Source: Xylaria sp. FL1777 (Eukaryota > Ascomycota > Sordariomycetes > Xylariales > Xylariaceae). From it: a stretch of DNA of 11,776 bases. How positions within the stretch are numbered: the first letter of the stretch is position 1; every line of letters begins with the position of its first letter. Of this stretch, positions 1 to 10,666 are shown one piece after another. Location of the stretch: NCBI GenBank assembly GCA_022578965.1, contig MU401040.1, forward strand, positions 1 through 11,776, given 5' to 3'. The position numbers were made by a program, and so were the translations under genes. The notes under the pieces were generated by a model that did no database searches, had not been told where the DNA came from, and saw only the letters and a list, made by a program, of their open reading frames with translations.

Positions 1-170
1 ATAAATAATAAATAATAAATAATAAATAATAAATAATAAATAATAAATAATAAATAATAAATAATAAATAATAAATAATAAATAATAAATAATAAGTAAT
101 AAATAATAAGTAATAGTTAATAATAATAAATAATAGCTAATAATAATAAGTAGTAACTAATAATAATTTA
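1..170. repeat. Heptanucleotide array (ATAAATA)n, left end
   Basis: Positions 1-95 are a perfect run of the 7-base unit ATAAATA (13 units plus four bases). From 96 on, units alternate with a variant carrying G at the fifth base (ATAAGTA at 92-98 and 106-112). After about 113 the array breaks up into TAA/TAG-rich filler up to about 170. The unit contains no C or G, so the perfect part probably grew by replication slippage. The variant differs by one A/G transition: either G is a new change, or it is the older base and A is its C-to-T product on the other strand. The window starts inside the array, so its true length is unknown. Confidence 0.95.
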
Positions 171-890
171 TAATAGCTTTTATATAAAAAAAAAAAAAAA
201 AACAGAAATTTTGTTTAAGTTAAAAATTCTTAAGTAATAATAATAAGTTAATAAGTAGTAATAATAAATTAATAAGTAATAGTGGTAAATTAATAAGTAG
301 TAATAGTAATAAGTAAGTTAATAAGTGGTAAATTTTATATAAAAAAATAAAACAGAAATTTTATTAAAGTTAAAAAGTCTTAAGTAGTAATAATAGCAAT
401 AATAAATTAATAAATAATAGTAATAAATTAATAAGTAGCAGTAATAAGTTAATAAGTAACAATAATAAGTTAATAAATAATAAATTTTATATAAAAAAAT
501 AAAACAAGAATTTTATTTAAATTAAAAAGTTATAAAAAGTAATAATAAGTTAATAAATAATAATAATAAGTTAATAAGTAATAGTAATAAGTTAATAAAT
601 AATAATAATAGTAATAAGTTAATAAATAGTAAATTTTATATAAAAAAATAAAACAGAAATTTTATTTAAGTTTAAAAGTTATAAAAAATAGTAATAAATT
701 AATAAGTAATAATAATAAGTTAATAAATAATAGTAATAAATTAATAAGTAATAATACGCAAGTTAATAAGTAATAATAATAAAATTAATAAGTAGTAATA
801 ATAAGTTAATAAATAGTAATACATAAGTTAATAAATAATAAATTTTGTATAAAAAAATAAGCTAAAAATTTTATTAAAGTCTAAAGTTTT
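171..890. repeat. Higher-order minisatellite with five core copies
   Basis: Five related cores lie in direct orientation at about 178-234, 331-384, 483-533, 632-681 and 841-889. Each begins with a TTTTATATAAA-like stretch, passes through an A-rich part containing AACAGAAATTTT or a close variant, and ends in a TTAAGTTAAAAAGT-like segment. Anchored on the TTTT start, the spacing is 155, 152, 149 and 209 bases. The intervening filler is made of AGTAAT and AGTTAAT blocks related to the ATAAGTA heptamer. The first core has a 17-base A run (186-202) where the others read about seven A, T, then four A. The fifth core is the most diverged. No ORF or transposon motif is visible. Confidence 0.88.
541..840. 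other. G-over-C skewed satellite filler
   Basis: A hand count of this 300-base segment gives 24 G and 4 C on the given strand, whereas the main block is balanced (47 G to 51 C in 720 bases). Nearly all the G residues are in AGT. The skew therefore comes from the array units (AGTAATA, AGTTAATA) and not from transcription or replication of a gene. Confidence 0.8.
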
Positions 891-1110
891 AGCTTTTTTA
901 AAACTTGGGTTAAATGTTATTTTATAAGTTGTTTTAGCATTTTTTTTATACAAATCTTTTTTTAAAAATAGCTAACTTGCAGTAAAGCTTTTTGTGCTAT
1001 ATTTTTAAGCTAAATAAAGTTAGTAAATATATAAAAAAGCAAAATAAGCTTATACGTAAGTATAAAACATTAAGTTAACTTTTTTAAATTTAATAGTTAA
1101 ATGTATAATT
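890..1110. other. AT-rich transition without genes
   Basis: This is the first part of the main AT-rich block. The satellite filler stops and AGCT/AAGCTT-rich sequence begins (AGCTTTTTT near 891, AAGCTTTTTG near 986). Both strands are full of TAA and TAG. I see no ORF, RNA gene or tandem structure. Confidence 0.6.
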
Positions 1111-1208
1111 TATAAAAAAAAACTAGCTTTGCGCTAAATTAAATACTTATTAACTATTAGCTATATTATAAAAAAAAACTAGCTTTACGCTAAATTAAAT
1201 ATTTATTA
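1111..1208. repeat. 56-bp tandem duplication, two copies
   Basis: A 42-base segment at 1111-1152 recurs at 1167-1208, an offset of exactly 56 with no indels. Each copy has TATA, nine A, CTAGCTTT, a GC-containing core and AAATTAAAT. The copies differ at two places, both transitions: TTTGCGCT against TTTACGCT, and ATACTTAT against ATATTTAT. In both cases copy 2 carries the A/T-ward base, as expected if copy 1 is closer to the ancestor and copy 2 has lost one G (C on the other strand) and one C. Confidence 0.92.
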
Positions 1209-2836
1209 TAAATATAAACTGTTTAATATTTAAGTATACTACAATATAAACTATTAAACATTTTAAGTTTTTATAAACTTATATATAAAAAAGCACTTAA
1301 ATTTTGTTTTGTTTTTTATTTTTATATATTTGCAAAGCTTGTTTACTTTTTTAAAATGCTACTTGTTGCTAAATTTACTTTTATAAGTATAACCTCTTTA
1401 AAAAGCTACTTATAGCTTTATTATTTAAAATACATAAAAGCTATTAAGCTTGTTTTTTAGTTTTAGTAATTATTATTTAAGCTTAATATATAGCTAGTTT
1501 TTAGCTAGTTATAAATTATAGCAGCAAAAAATATTTTTTTAATAATTGTTTTTTTATAAGCATAAATAAAATACTTAATAAGCTAAGTCTTTTTTTAAGG
1601 CTTATATGTTTTACTATTTATTAGCTTTTAAGTAAATAATTTATATAGCAAACTAGTGCTTTAAAGAATTATAAAAAGAAAAATTAAAAAAAACGGTTTT
1701 TTAGTATAATAAGCCTTATTTTAACTGCTATAGCTATTACTGCTAATAAATTTTAGTTTACATAAATAGTTATTATAGCATAATTTACTTATAAAATTAT
1801 ATTACATTAGCAATTTATTAAAGTTAAAACTTAATAGCTTAACTATAATTAATTTTTTTGTGTTATAAAGTTAAATAGCTAACTTTAGCATATAATAATT
1901 ACTTAGTTAATTTTGCTAATAATTATATGTTTATTTTAAAAATTAAGCTATATATATTTAAATATAAGCAATTATATAGCAAAACTACAAATAGCTTATT
2001 ATATTAATTATTGTTTATTTAATAATGCTTTTTTTACTTAAATAACTATAGTAATTCTAAAGCTAATATATACTAATAATTTTAACTTTAAAAAAAATAT
2101 ATTTATTAAACTAAAAACTAATGCTTTTTAAAGCTTATAAATAATTTATAATAACTAATATAAATTATATAGCTTTATATTAATAATAGTTTATTTAAAT
2201 TTTTGCTTTATTAACTTTTAATAGTAAAGTTTTAGCTTGCTATAATTATAACAAATAATAAAAAGTTAAAGTTTAACCTTAAAAAAAAAGCTTAAAAAAC
2301 AGCTACTATATTTAAAAAAAGCAATAAATATATAAATTACTTAATTTTAATACAAAGAAATAGTAATAATAAATACTAATATAGGGCTTTTTTAAGTTTT
2401 ATAATTAAAATAAATACAATTTAAATCTTTTAATAAAAAACAATTAAAAAGCAAATTTAGTACTAATAACTGCAGTAATTCTAGCTTTAATAATATATAT
2501 TAAAGTTATTATAATTAAAAAGCTCGTAGTTAAACTTTAAGCTTAGCTAGCTAGTTTGCTTTACTACATGTATTAATTTAGCTAAGCTTTTTTTTTTAAA
2601 AAGCTTTATGCTTTTTATTAAGTATAATAAAAAACTAAAACTTTTACTATAAAAAAATTAAAGTGTTTAAAGCAAACGTTTGCTTAAATATATTAATATA
2701 AAATAATAAAATAAAATATATAGTTTTATTTTATTAGTTTTTAAAACTACTATAATAATTAATAAAAATAGTTAAAAGCATTAATATTTAATTATTAAAA
2801 GTAAAATTTTTAAATTTATTAAAGATTAATTACTAC

Positions 2837-2861
2837 AAAAACATTTACTAAAAATGTTTTT
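2837..2861. other. Inverted repeat, 10-bp stem and 5-nt loop
   Basis: AAAAACATTT at 2837-2846 is the exact reverse complement of AAATGTTTTT at 2852-2861, with loop ACTAA. The wider context adds ATTAAT on both sides (2825-2830 and 2862-2867), separated from the stem by TACTAC on the left. In DNA this AT-rich, stems of this length are expected by chance, so I assign no function. Confidence 0.45.
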
Positions 2862-3450
2862 ATTAATTAAAAACAAAAATTAAAAAATTAAAAACAATTA
2901 AATATTATTATAGTTTTAACTATAAACTATGCTAACTAAAAATCAAACAATGTTTTTTTTTAATTTGTTTAATACTTTATAAAAAATTAAAGTTTTTAAG
3001 TTCTAAAAAAAGTATAGTTATAAGGCTAAAACTTAAAAAAATTAACAAAAAAGCACCACTAAAAATAAATAAAACCGCAAAGCTTTGCTTTAAAAAGTAC
3101 AGCTTATTATAAATTTAGTAAAATGCTATAAAATGTACTAATTATATAGTAATTTAACGCTATTCTATAGTAAGAATATAGTAATAAAAAATTTTTATTA
3201 GCTATATTTTTAAATTGCAAAAAAGCTTTATAAAAAGCACTTATTATTAAATATGCTTTAAAAAAAAATATATAGCAAAGTATAATAACTTTAGTATAAT
3301 AAGAAAATAAGTGTTTAAAGTAATTTATAGCTAAGCTTTTATGTAGTATTTATAAAAAGCAAGTTTAAAAACTTAACAGAAATAAATATACTGCTTTTTT
3401 TAGTAAAAATAAAATAAAAAAAGTTTTAAATGCTTAAAAAAAAATCTATT

Positions 3451-3470
3451 AACGTTATAAAAATAACGTT
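3451..3470. other. Inverted repeat, 8-bp stem with ACGT
   Basis: AACGTTAT at 3451-3458 and ATAACGTT at 3463-3470 are exact reverse complements around an AAAA loop. The two CpG dinucleotides are unusual in this CpG-poor block, and both arms kept them. No function is inferred. Confidence 0.4.
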
Positions 3471-3726
3471 TTATTTTTTATTAATATAATAAAAAGCTTA
3501 TAGCTTAATTTAACTTAATATAAAAAAACTTACTAAGTTAACTAAACAGTTATTATTTAAGCTTAAAAAAATGAATAAATTTTGCTAGTATTAAACATTT
3601 AACTATATAAAAAAGCTTTTAATTTAAGCATAATACAATAATATTTTGCTATTATTGTTTAATGTAACACTAGTTAATATAAAAAACGTTAAGCTTACTT
3701 TTTACAATATAAAAAAATAAGTATAC

Positions 3727-3830
3727 TAACTTTATAGCAAGCTTAAATTATATTAAGCTATTATAACGCGCAAAAAGCAGTAAGCTATATTTAATATAGC
3801 TTAAAATATATGCTAATTTTATAAAAAATC
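3727..3830. repeat. Dispersed 104-bp repeat, copy 1
   Basis: This segment aligns without gaps to 4349-4452 at an offset of 622. There are 11 differences over 104 bases. Eight are transitions (3747, 3752, 3753, 3768, 3777, 3812, 3813, 3830) and three are transversions (3778, 3793, 3821). Two of the changes are whole TGCT to TATT swaps, one in each direction between the copies. The repeat includes a perfect hairpin (3781-3803) and a shorter inverted pair, GCTTAA/TTAAGC (3741-3758). It is too short and decayed to assign to a known transposon family, but may be a fragment of one. Confidence 0.9.
3781..3803. other. 10-bp hairpin inside dispersed repeat copy 1
   Basis: TAAGCTATAT (3781-3790) and ATATAGCTTA (3794-3803) are perfect reverse complements around a TTA loop. 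The same stem is intact in the second repeat copy, where only the middle of the loop has changed. It may be a structural remnant of the parent element, or simply have escaped mutation. Confidence 0.5.
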
Positions 3831-4348
3831 ATAGCTTTTTTAAATAAGTTTAAATGTTTAAAGCAAAAAAAGCAAAGCTAGCTATACTATAATAGCATAG
3901 CTTATAGCTTTATATATTAAAAAAAATATATATATATTTTTATAAATGTTAAACATAATAAAAACGAACAAATTAAAAGCTTTTTTTTAATTTTATAAGT
4001 AGTAATATATAGCTATTTTTAGTTAGTAAAATAATTTGTTTGCTTAATTATAATAACAAACAAAATATTTATTAGCTAAATAGCTTATATTGCTTTAGTA
4101 GTACGTTAGCTTTTTAAAAAAACTATTTATTTAAGCAAATAAAAGTTAAATATAATAACAAATTAACAATATATTATATATTATAAGCCTATAATAGTAA
4201 AATATTTTATTAGTTTAACATTTTTATTTTTTTAAAAAAAGCTTTTTATAATTAAAAAAAAAAGCAAAAAAACTTGCTTAGTATAAATAATACTACTTAG
4301 TATAAAAAACACTTTTTACGTTTTTAAAATAATTTAAAAATATATAGC
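3831..4348. other. AT-rich spacer between dispersed repeats
   Basis: About 520 bases with no gene. It contains a short AT alternation near 3926-3940 and an 8-bp inverted repeat, TTTGTTTG (4035-4042) with CAAACAAA (4057-4064). Nothing else stands out. The two flanking repeats are direct, so this could be the interior of a very decayed element, but I see no coding remnant to support that. Confidence 0.5.
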
Positions 4349-4452
4349 TAACTTTATAGCAAGCTTAAGTTATGCTAAGCTATTATAACACGCAAAAAAA
4401 AGTAAGCTATATTTTATATAGCTTAAAATATATATTAATTTTTTAAAAAATT
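4349..4452. repeat. Dispersed 104-bp repeat, copy 2
   Basis: Direct-orientation partner of 3727-3830 with 93 of 104 bases identical and no indels. It keeps G or GC where copy 1 has A or AT at 4369 and 4374-4375, and has A or AT where copy 1 has G or GC at 4390, 4399 and 4434-4435. Loss of C/G has thus occurred independently in both copies. Similarity stops soon after 4452. Confidence 0.9.
4403..4425. other. 10-bp hairpin inside dispersed repeat copy 2
   Basis: TAAGCTATAT (4403-4412) and ATATAGCTTA (4416-4425) form the same perfect stem as in copy 1. The loop is TTT here instead of TTA. Confidence 0.5.
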
Positions 4453-4950
4453 AAGTTTTTATAAATAGGCCTAATAAATCAAAATATAAAAAAGCTATTG
4501 CTATAACTATAGCTAGTTAAAAAAAAATTGCTATAATGCCTTTAAATATTTTAAGCTATATATATATTATACTAATAAAAACAGTAAATACTTTTTTAAT
4601 AAAAATATTTAAATAATTTTATTAAACTTTATTATGCTAAAAATAAAGCATTATAATTATTGCTTTTTAACAAAGAATTTTTAATAAGCATAAATTATTA
4701 ATTTGCGTTAATTATATTTTTGCTTTTTATATATATTACTTATTACTACTACTAATTAAATAGCTTAATAAAGCTTTTAAACTAGCTTAAAAAAGTTAGT
4801 AATAATATTTTTAAGCTAAAAAGTTATTTAAACTTAATTATTTAAAAAAAATAAAAGTTATAATAAAGTTTTTATTAGTAAATTAGCAAAAAGATTATTA
4901 TAAAGTTAATTTTAATTTTATACTTTTTATAAAACTACTTTTTATGTTGC

Positions 4951-4978
4951 TTTAGCAAGCTTAAAAAAGTTTGCTAAA
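4951..4978. other. Inverted repeat, 8-bp stem
   Basis: TTTAGCAA (4951-4958) is the reverse complement of TTGCTAAA (4971-4978), with a 12-base loop that begins GCTTAA. This is a short structure of a size expected by chance; it is noted only because each arm keeps a GC pair. Confidence 0.35.
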
Positions 4979-5906
4979 AATTTATAAACTTTTGTTTTAT
5001 AATAAGTTATTTTAAAATTATATAAAAAAATAAAATTAAAACTTTTAATAATAAATCTTTTAGTTTTAATATTAATAAAAAACATAACAAAATGCAATAA
5101 GTAATATAAATTACAAAACTTAATAAATCATTAAATTTTTAAACGTATATTATGCTTACTAATATTTTAATAAGCATGCTTATTTAAGTATTATTTTAAC
5201 TTTTTATGCTTTTATTGCATAATGTTAAAGAATTATTTTATTTTATAAAATAACTTTTAAAAATAAATAGCAAAGTTGTTTTATTTTCTAAATATAATAG
5301 TTAAATTTTTTAATTTTATTAATAAAATAAGCTAATGTTTAGCTAAAAAACCTATTGTTTTATATTAGTTAACTTTAGATTAAATAAAAATACTTGCTAA
5401 ATTTAAATATATTAATAAGCAAAAAAAAAAAAACTAATAAAAATTATTTTAGTAATAATAAATAAAGCAGCAATAGTTTAAATTTAAAATTTAGCTTATT
5501 AAGGTTTAAGTTATAATTTATAAAAAATGCTTTAAGCAAAGTACTTTTTAAGTTCTTTAAAACAAAACGCTACAAAAAGTAAAAGCTTTATATAGTTAAA
5601 TATTAATGCTTATATAAAGGTTTTTTAATAAGTTAAATAGTTTAAAAATACTGCTTTAAATAAAAAGTAAATTTTTTTTAAAGCTAAATATAAGCAAAAA
5701 ACTAATAATACATAAGTAAAGTAATTAAAAAATAAAAAGCACTTTAAAAAAAAGGTTAAATAGCACGTAAAATTATTAAAAAAAAAGCGTTTATAACTAA
5801 ACCTTTTTTTAGTAAATTAGCTAGTATTTTTACTAGTATACTTTGCTAAATAAAAGCTAGCATTAGTTTTTATAAAGAAATAAAAGCAAAAAAAACATAG
5901 CTTTTT

Positions 5907-5940
5907 TAAAAGTATTATAGCTTTTTATATAATACTTTTA
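5907..5940. other. Longest perfect hairpin noticed: 13-bp stem, 8-nt loop
   Basis: TAAAAGTATTATA (5907-5919) pairs exactly with TATAATACTTTTA (5928-5940) around the loop GCTTTTTA. It is the longest perfect short-loop stem I noticed. My rough estimate is that about one such stem would arise by chance in a window of this composition. No T tract follows the right arm directly and no gene is nearby, so I do not call it a terminator. Confidence 0.5.
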
Positions 5941-8900
5941 TAAGAACTAAAAACTATGCCTTTAAGCAAAAATGCTAGCATAATAGTTATTAATAACTTA
6001 TTTTAAAACATAAACTAAAAAGTTAAACAGTAGTATAAATATTTAAGTATTAAACCTTTATGCATAATAAAAGTAAACAAAAATAAAAGCTTTTTTATAA
6101 AATATATTATTAATTAATTTTAAAATTTATAAATAAATTTAAATAAAAGCATTACTGTTTAAACTTAAAAAATAATAAATTATACATAAATAAAATAAAA
6201 CTAAAGAAAACTTTAATAAAAGCTTATAGTAGTTTTAACATATAAATTAATTATTAAATTTATACATAAAAGCAAAAAACTTATTAAACTATTTAATAGC
6301 TAATTATTACTAAAGTTTCTTTTAAAATAGCAGTATTAAATATTTAGTTTTATAAAATAAAACAAATAATTAAAAACGCAAAAGTGCTTTTTAGCTTTTA
6401 TTTATTTTTAAACTTTAAATATATAAAAAGCTTTTATTATTTAATTAAACGTAAATATTTAAATATATTAATACTAGTAGGCTATTTTTAATAAGCAGAA
6501 CTAGCAATATAAAATAAACTAAACGCAAGGTTAAAATACTAAAATAAACGCTTATTAAATACTACAAAAAATGTTAGCACATTTAAATAATAAAACAGTA
6601 GCTATAAAAGTTAAAATTTATTAAAAACTATATAATAATTTATTTATTAAATGTACTAGCTTTAAAAATAAATAGCACTTAAGCGTTTTATTTATATTTT
6701 GCTTTTAAAGTAAAAAAAAAGCTTTAAAAAATAAACAGCTATAAAAGTTTAATAATAAAGCTTAAAGCATAAGCTTAAGTTAAATAGCCTTTAATATAAA
6801 TCTTAGTAATAAGTTTTATTTTTTTAGCGTAAACATTTTAAATTTTTAAGTAATAATATATTAATATTTCTTTTTTTTATAAGTAATAATAAATATTTTA
6901 ATAAAAACTTAAAAAACTAAAATAAAAAAAAGTTTTATATAAATAGCAGTTAAATATAAGTTAGCTAATTTTAAGTTATAAAGAAGTTTTGTTTTAAAAT
7001 AAGCATTTGTTGCTTTATATAGCAAAAAAAAAGCTAGTTAATATTTTAGCGCTTAGATTTAAGTTTTATGCAGCAATACAACTAAACATAAAAATAATAG
7101 CAAAATCTTTAAGCAAAGTTTTTTTTTTTTTTTAATAGTTTATTACTTTAAAATTAGTTTATTTAAAGCTAAAGTTTTATAGCTAAAAAAGCTTAATACT
7201 TTTGTTAAGTTTAATATGCTTTTAATGTTTTTTGAAAATTTATAAGAAAAAATAATTCTTAAGCTAAGTTATACTTATAATTGCAATAAGTTTTTAAAAT
7301 AAATAGCTTTTAATTAATAAAATAATATAAATAAAAAAAGTTAGTAAAATAAATTTATAACTTTAAAAAAAAGATTAGCTTTAAAAATTAAATATGTTAA
7401 GCTTTAAATAAAACAAGCTTAAAAGCAAATAAGCTATTAGTTAAATAATTAGCAAGCAATTATTAATATTTAAGTTTTAATGCCTTTAGCAAGCTTTAGC
7501 TATTTAGTATATAATAAATAACTAACTTAAAACTAGTATAAATAAAAAAAATCTAATTGTTTAATTAAAACATAGCATTATAATAATTAAAAAGTAATAT
7601 TAATATAATATAATTTTTATTTAATGCTTTAAATATTAAAGTAAAGTAATTTAACTAAACATAAATAAATAGCAAAAGTAACTATAATTTAAAAAAAAAA
7701 AAGCTATTTAGCGTATATTATATAAAAAAAAGATTTATATAACGCTAAAAATTAAAAAAATTATAAAAGGGTTATTATAAAATATACTTTAGTAGTATTT
7801 TATGCTATAATACTATTAAATTATAAAAAGTTTTTAAAGCTTTAAATATTATAGCTTATTAAAAAATAAAATGTAGTACTAAATATAATAGCTTAAAAAT
7901 AATAAAAACTTTAAAAATAGTAATAATAAATAATTTATAGCTAAGTTTATATAATAAAAAATATAGTTTAATAATTAAATAGCAAAAAGTTAAATATATT
8001 ATAGCAGATTTTATTATAATAATACTTAGCTTAAAATATAATTTACTTTAAACATAAAAACGTATTAATATTATATAGCTTTTAAAGTAGCTAAATGCTT
8101 TATTATTTAATTAATAATGCATATAAATAAATTAACAAAATTTTTATTGTTTTTATTTATTATTTAGCAAAACTATAGCTAAAAAAACAAGCTTAGCAAA
8201 ATTAGCAAAGAAAAAAAACCTTAAGTTTAACTTAGCAAAGTTAAAAATAATATAATGCTATTATTAGTTTATGTTTTTTTATAAAAGTAAAAAAAAGTAA
8301 GCAAAATAACTTAAAATAAAAAACCTTATAAAAAACTAAAATAGTTTTTTTATAATAATTTTATAGCAAACTAATAATATAATTATTATAATATATATTA
8401 AAGTATTAGTTTTTTTTAGTAAAAAAAAGCTTAAAGTATATATTAAGCTTAAACAAAAGCTTATATTATAATAAGTTAAAAAAGCTATAATAAAATATTA
8501 TGCTTACAAAATAAAAAAATTAATTAAGCTTAACTTTAGTTTAATATTATAAAAAAACATAAAAGGTATAAAATAAATAAAAGCTTTAGCGCTAATAAAA
8601 TATTATTACTTTTATTGTTTTTTTACTTATTTAATAAAGCAAAGCTAAATATTATGTTTAACTTTTAATATTAAAGTTTTTTATAAATTAATTTAAATTA
8701 AAAACATTATTAAGTAAAAAGTTTAGCTAAAGCAGCATATTTATTAAATTATAATGCAAATAAATAATAATTTTTGTTTTTTTTTTTGTTTAAAGTTAAA
8801 GTATAAATACTAATATAATTTAAATAAGTATTTTAAAAAAAGCTTATAAAAAACAAAAATTTCTAATAAAACAAAAAAATAAAAGTTTTTTTAATTTTAA

Positions 8901-10490
8901 TTTTTAATATAAATATAAACTATAAAAGTATAGCTTATTAATTTTTTAGTTCTTTAAAATTTAAAGCTAAAAGTACTAAAAAAGTTATTATAAAAATAAA
9001 ATAAAAATAAAGTCTTAAGTTTACATATAGTAATATAAGTTTAATTTAATATATTTTATATATATTAAAAATATATAGCTAAAATAATAGCTATTAAATT
9101 AATAAAAAATTTAGCTAAGCAAAATATTTAAATGCAAAAAAACTTTTTTATATAGTTTATAAATAAATTAATAGTATTAAACTTAAAAAGTAATACTTTT
9201 TAATAAAGTAGTTTATTAATTATAAGTAATAATTTATTAATAATAAAGCAATTTATAGTTTAATTAAGCTTATTATTTAAAAAAACAAGCTTAGCAGTAT
9301 AACGCTTATTAAAATATTAATTAAAAAGCTATTTATAGTAGCTTTATAGCTTAAAATATAAGCTATTTCTATCTATAAAAGTACTAGCAGTTAAAAGTTA
9401 AATATAAACTTTAAGCTATTAAAATAAATAATTAATAATATAACTATTTATAAATATATAAAAACTAGCTTATAGCAATTAAACATTTATAATAATATTA
9501 CTTTTTAATTTTTTAATGTTAGCTTTTTTTATTATATTAAAGCAAAATTTAATAAGCGTTAAATTGTTTATTTACTAAAATATAAGTTTTTTATTAATAA
9601 AAATAGTTAAGCTAAAAAAAAATATTTATTTATTTTAGCTAGTTAATATAGCAATAAAAGTTATAAGTACTATATAGTTATATAATTTAATTTAAAAAAA
9701 GCTATAGTAGTAATATAAAAGCTTTATTATGCTAATTTTAAATAAAATTATATACTTAAAAAAACTTAATATATAGCTTATATAAAGCGCAATAAAATAT
9801 AAATAGCTTTAAAATAAAAAGCTAAGCTGCTTATAAAACATATTAAACTTTTAAAAAATTAAAGCTAAATAAAAAAAAGCTTATAACTTAAATTTACTTA
9901 AAAACATTAAAGCTATATAAAAAAATATTATAGTAAGCTTAATATTTTTAAAAAAAAAAAATAATTAAGCTTTTAAATATAACTTTTTTTTATAAAAAAT
10001 TAAATAAAAAACGTAAGCTAAGTTTAAACTATTATAAAATAAGTTAGTTTTATTTTACTAATAACTTTACTGCAATAATAATTTAACTTAATATAAAAAA
10101 AACTACTAATTTAAATAATTAGTTTTTATAGCTATTTAATTAAGCAGTATTATAACGCTATTATTTGCTAAATAATAGCTAAATGCTTTTAAATTAAAAT
10201 TTATACTAAAACGTAATAATATTTTTTATATATTATAAACGTATTAAAATAAGCTTTATGCTTTATATTTTAGCAAATAAATTATTTATATAGCTAAAAA
10301 TAGTTACATAATAATTTATATATTATAATTTTTATACATATAAAATAAAATCTTTTATAAATAATTTAGCTATACAAAAAAGTTCTATAAGTAATAAAGT
10401 AGCTTTATTGTTATAATTTGCTAAAAGTAAGCTTTTTATTGCTTTAATTTTCTTATATTTTTTTTAAAATAAAAAATATAAAAAAAGATC

Positions 10491-10638
10491 TTTTTTTTTT
10501 TTTTTTTTTAGCTTTTAACTTTTATGCTTTTTTTTTTTTTAAGTTAAGTTTTAAGTATATTATGTTATTATTGCGTTATTATTGCTTATGTTATAGCTTA
10601 TATTACGTAGTATATAAGCACGAAAAAAAATATATTTA

Positions 10639-10666
<28 letters not shown>
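10491..10666. repeat. Cluster of three long T tracts
   Basis: T19 (10491-10509), T13 (10528-10540) and T28 (10639-10666) fall within 176 bases. The first adjoins an 18-base palindrome of seven A, GATC and seven T (10480-10497). Between the tracts is an exact 11-base tandem duplication, GTTATTATTGC at 10564-10574 and 10575-10585. Poly(T) on this strand could be the poly(A) end of a retroelement inserted on the minus strand, with the body expected to the right (from 10667). That is possible but unproved, since no target-site duplication or coding remnant is seen. Confidence 0.7.

Larger units (their letters stand above)
1209..3726. other. Long AT-rich block without genes, left part
   Basis: About 2.5 kb of A/T-rich sequence with scattered AGCT, AAGCTT and GCAA words. 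Stops occur in all frames at short intervals on both strands by eye, and I find no recognisable motif of a transposase, reverse transcriptase or host gene. It contains the two small hairpins listed separately (2837-2861 and 3451-3470). The composition fits an ancient, heavily C-to-T mutated repeat or heterochromatin, but the parent element cannot be named. Confidence 0.65.
4453..10490. other. Long AT-rich block without genes, right part
   Basis: About 6 kb of uniform A/T-rich sequence. In two 360-base samples (5941-6300 and 9361-9720) I count 51 C and 47 G in 720 bases. C is preceded by A 25 times, by G 22, by C 2 and by T 2. CpG occurs once. CA+TG is 22 and AC+GT is 48. The words AGCT, AAGCTT and TAGCTA recur throughout. 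Stops are dense on both strands by eye, and I see no ORF of meaningful length, no tRNA B-box-like motif and no clear terminal repeats. Homopolymer tracts include T15 at 7119-7133 and A12 at 9950-9961. This fits old repeat DNA saturated with C-to-T change. Confidence 0.65.

Noticed and set aside
1..95. Telomeric repeat
   Set aside because: The unit ATAAATA has no G-rich strand, and the arrays at both ends point the same way, whereas the two telomeres of a linear molecule would be inverted.
171..890. CRISPR array
   Set aside because: Core spacing is about 150 bases, the cores are imperfect, and the spacers are heptamer-derived low-complexity sequence with no cas genes.
5907..5940. Transcription terminator
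   Set aside because: The 13-bp stem has an all-AT core apart from one G and one C, no T tract directly after it, no upstream gene, and about one such stem is expected by chance.
10639..10666. RNA polymerase III terminator of a small RNA gene
   Set aside because: T tracts are common here, and no A-box or B-box-like sequence or folded RNA precedes it.
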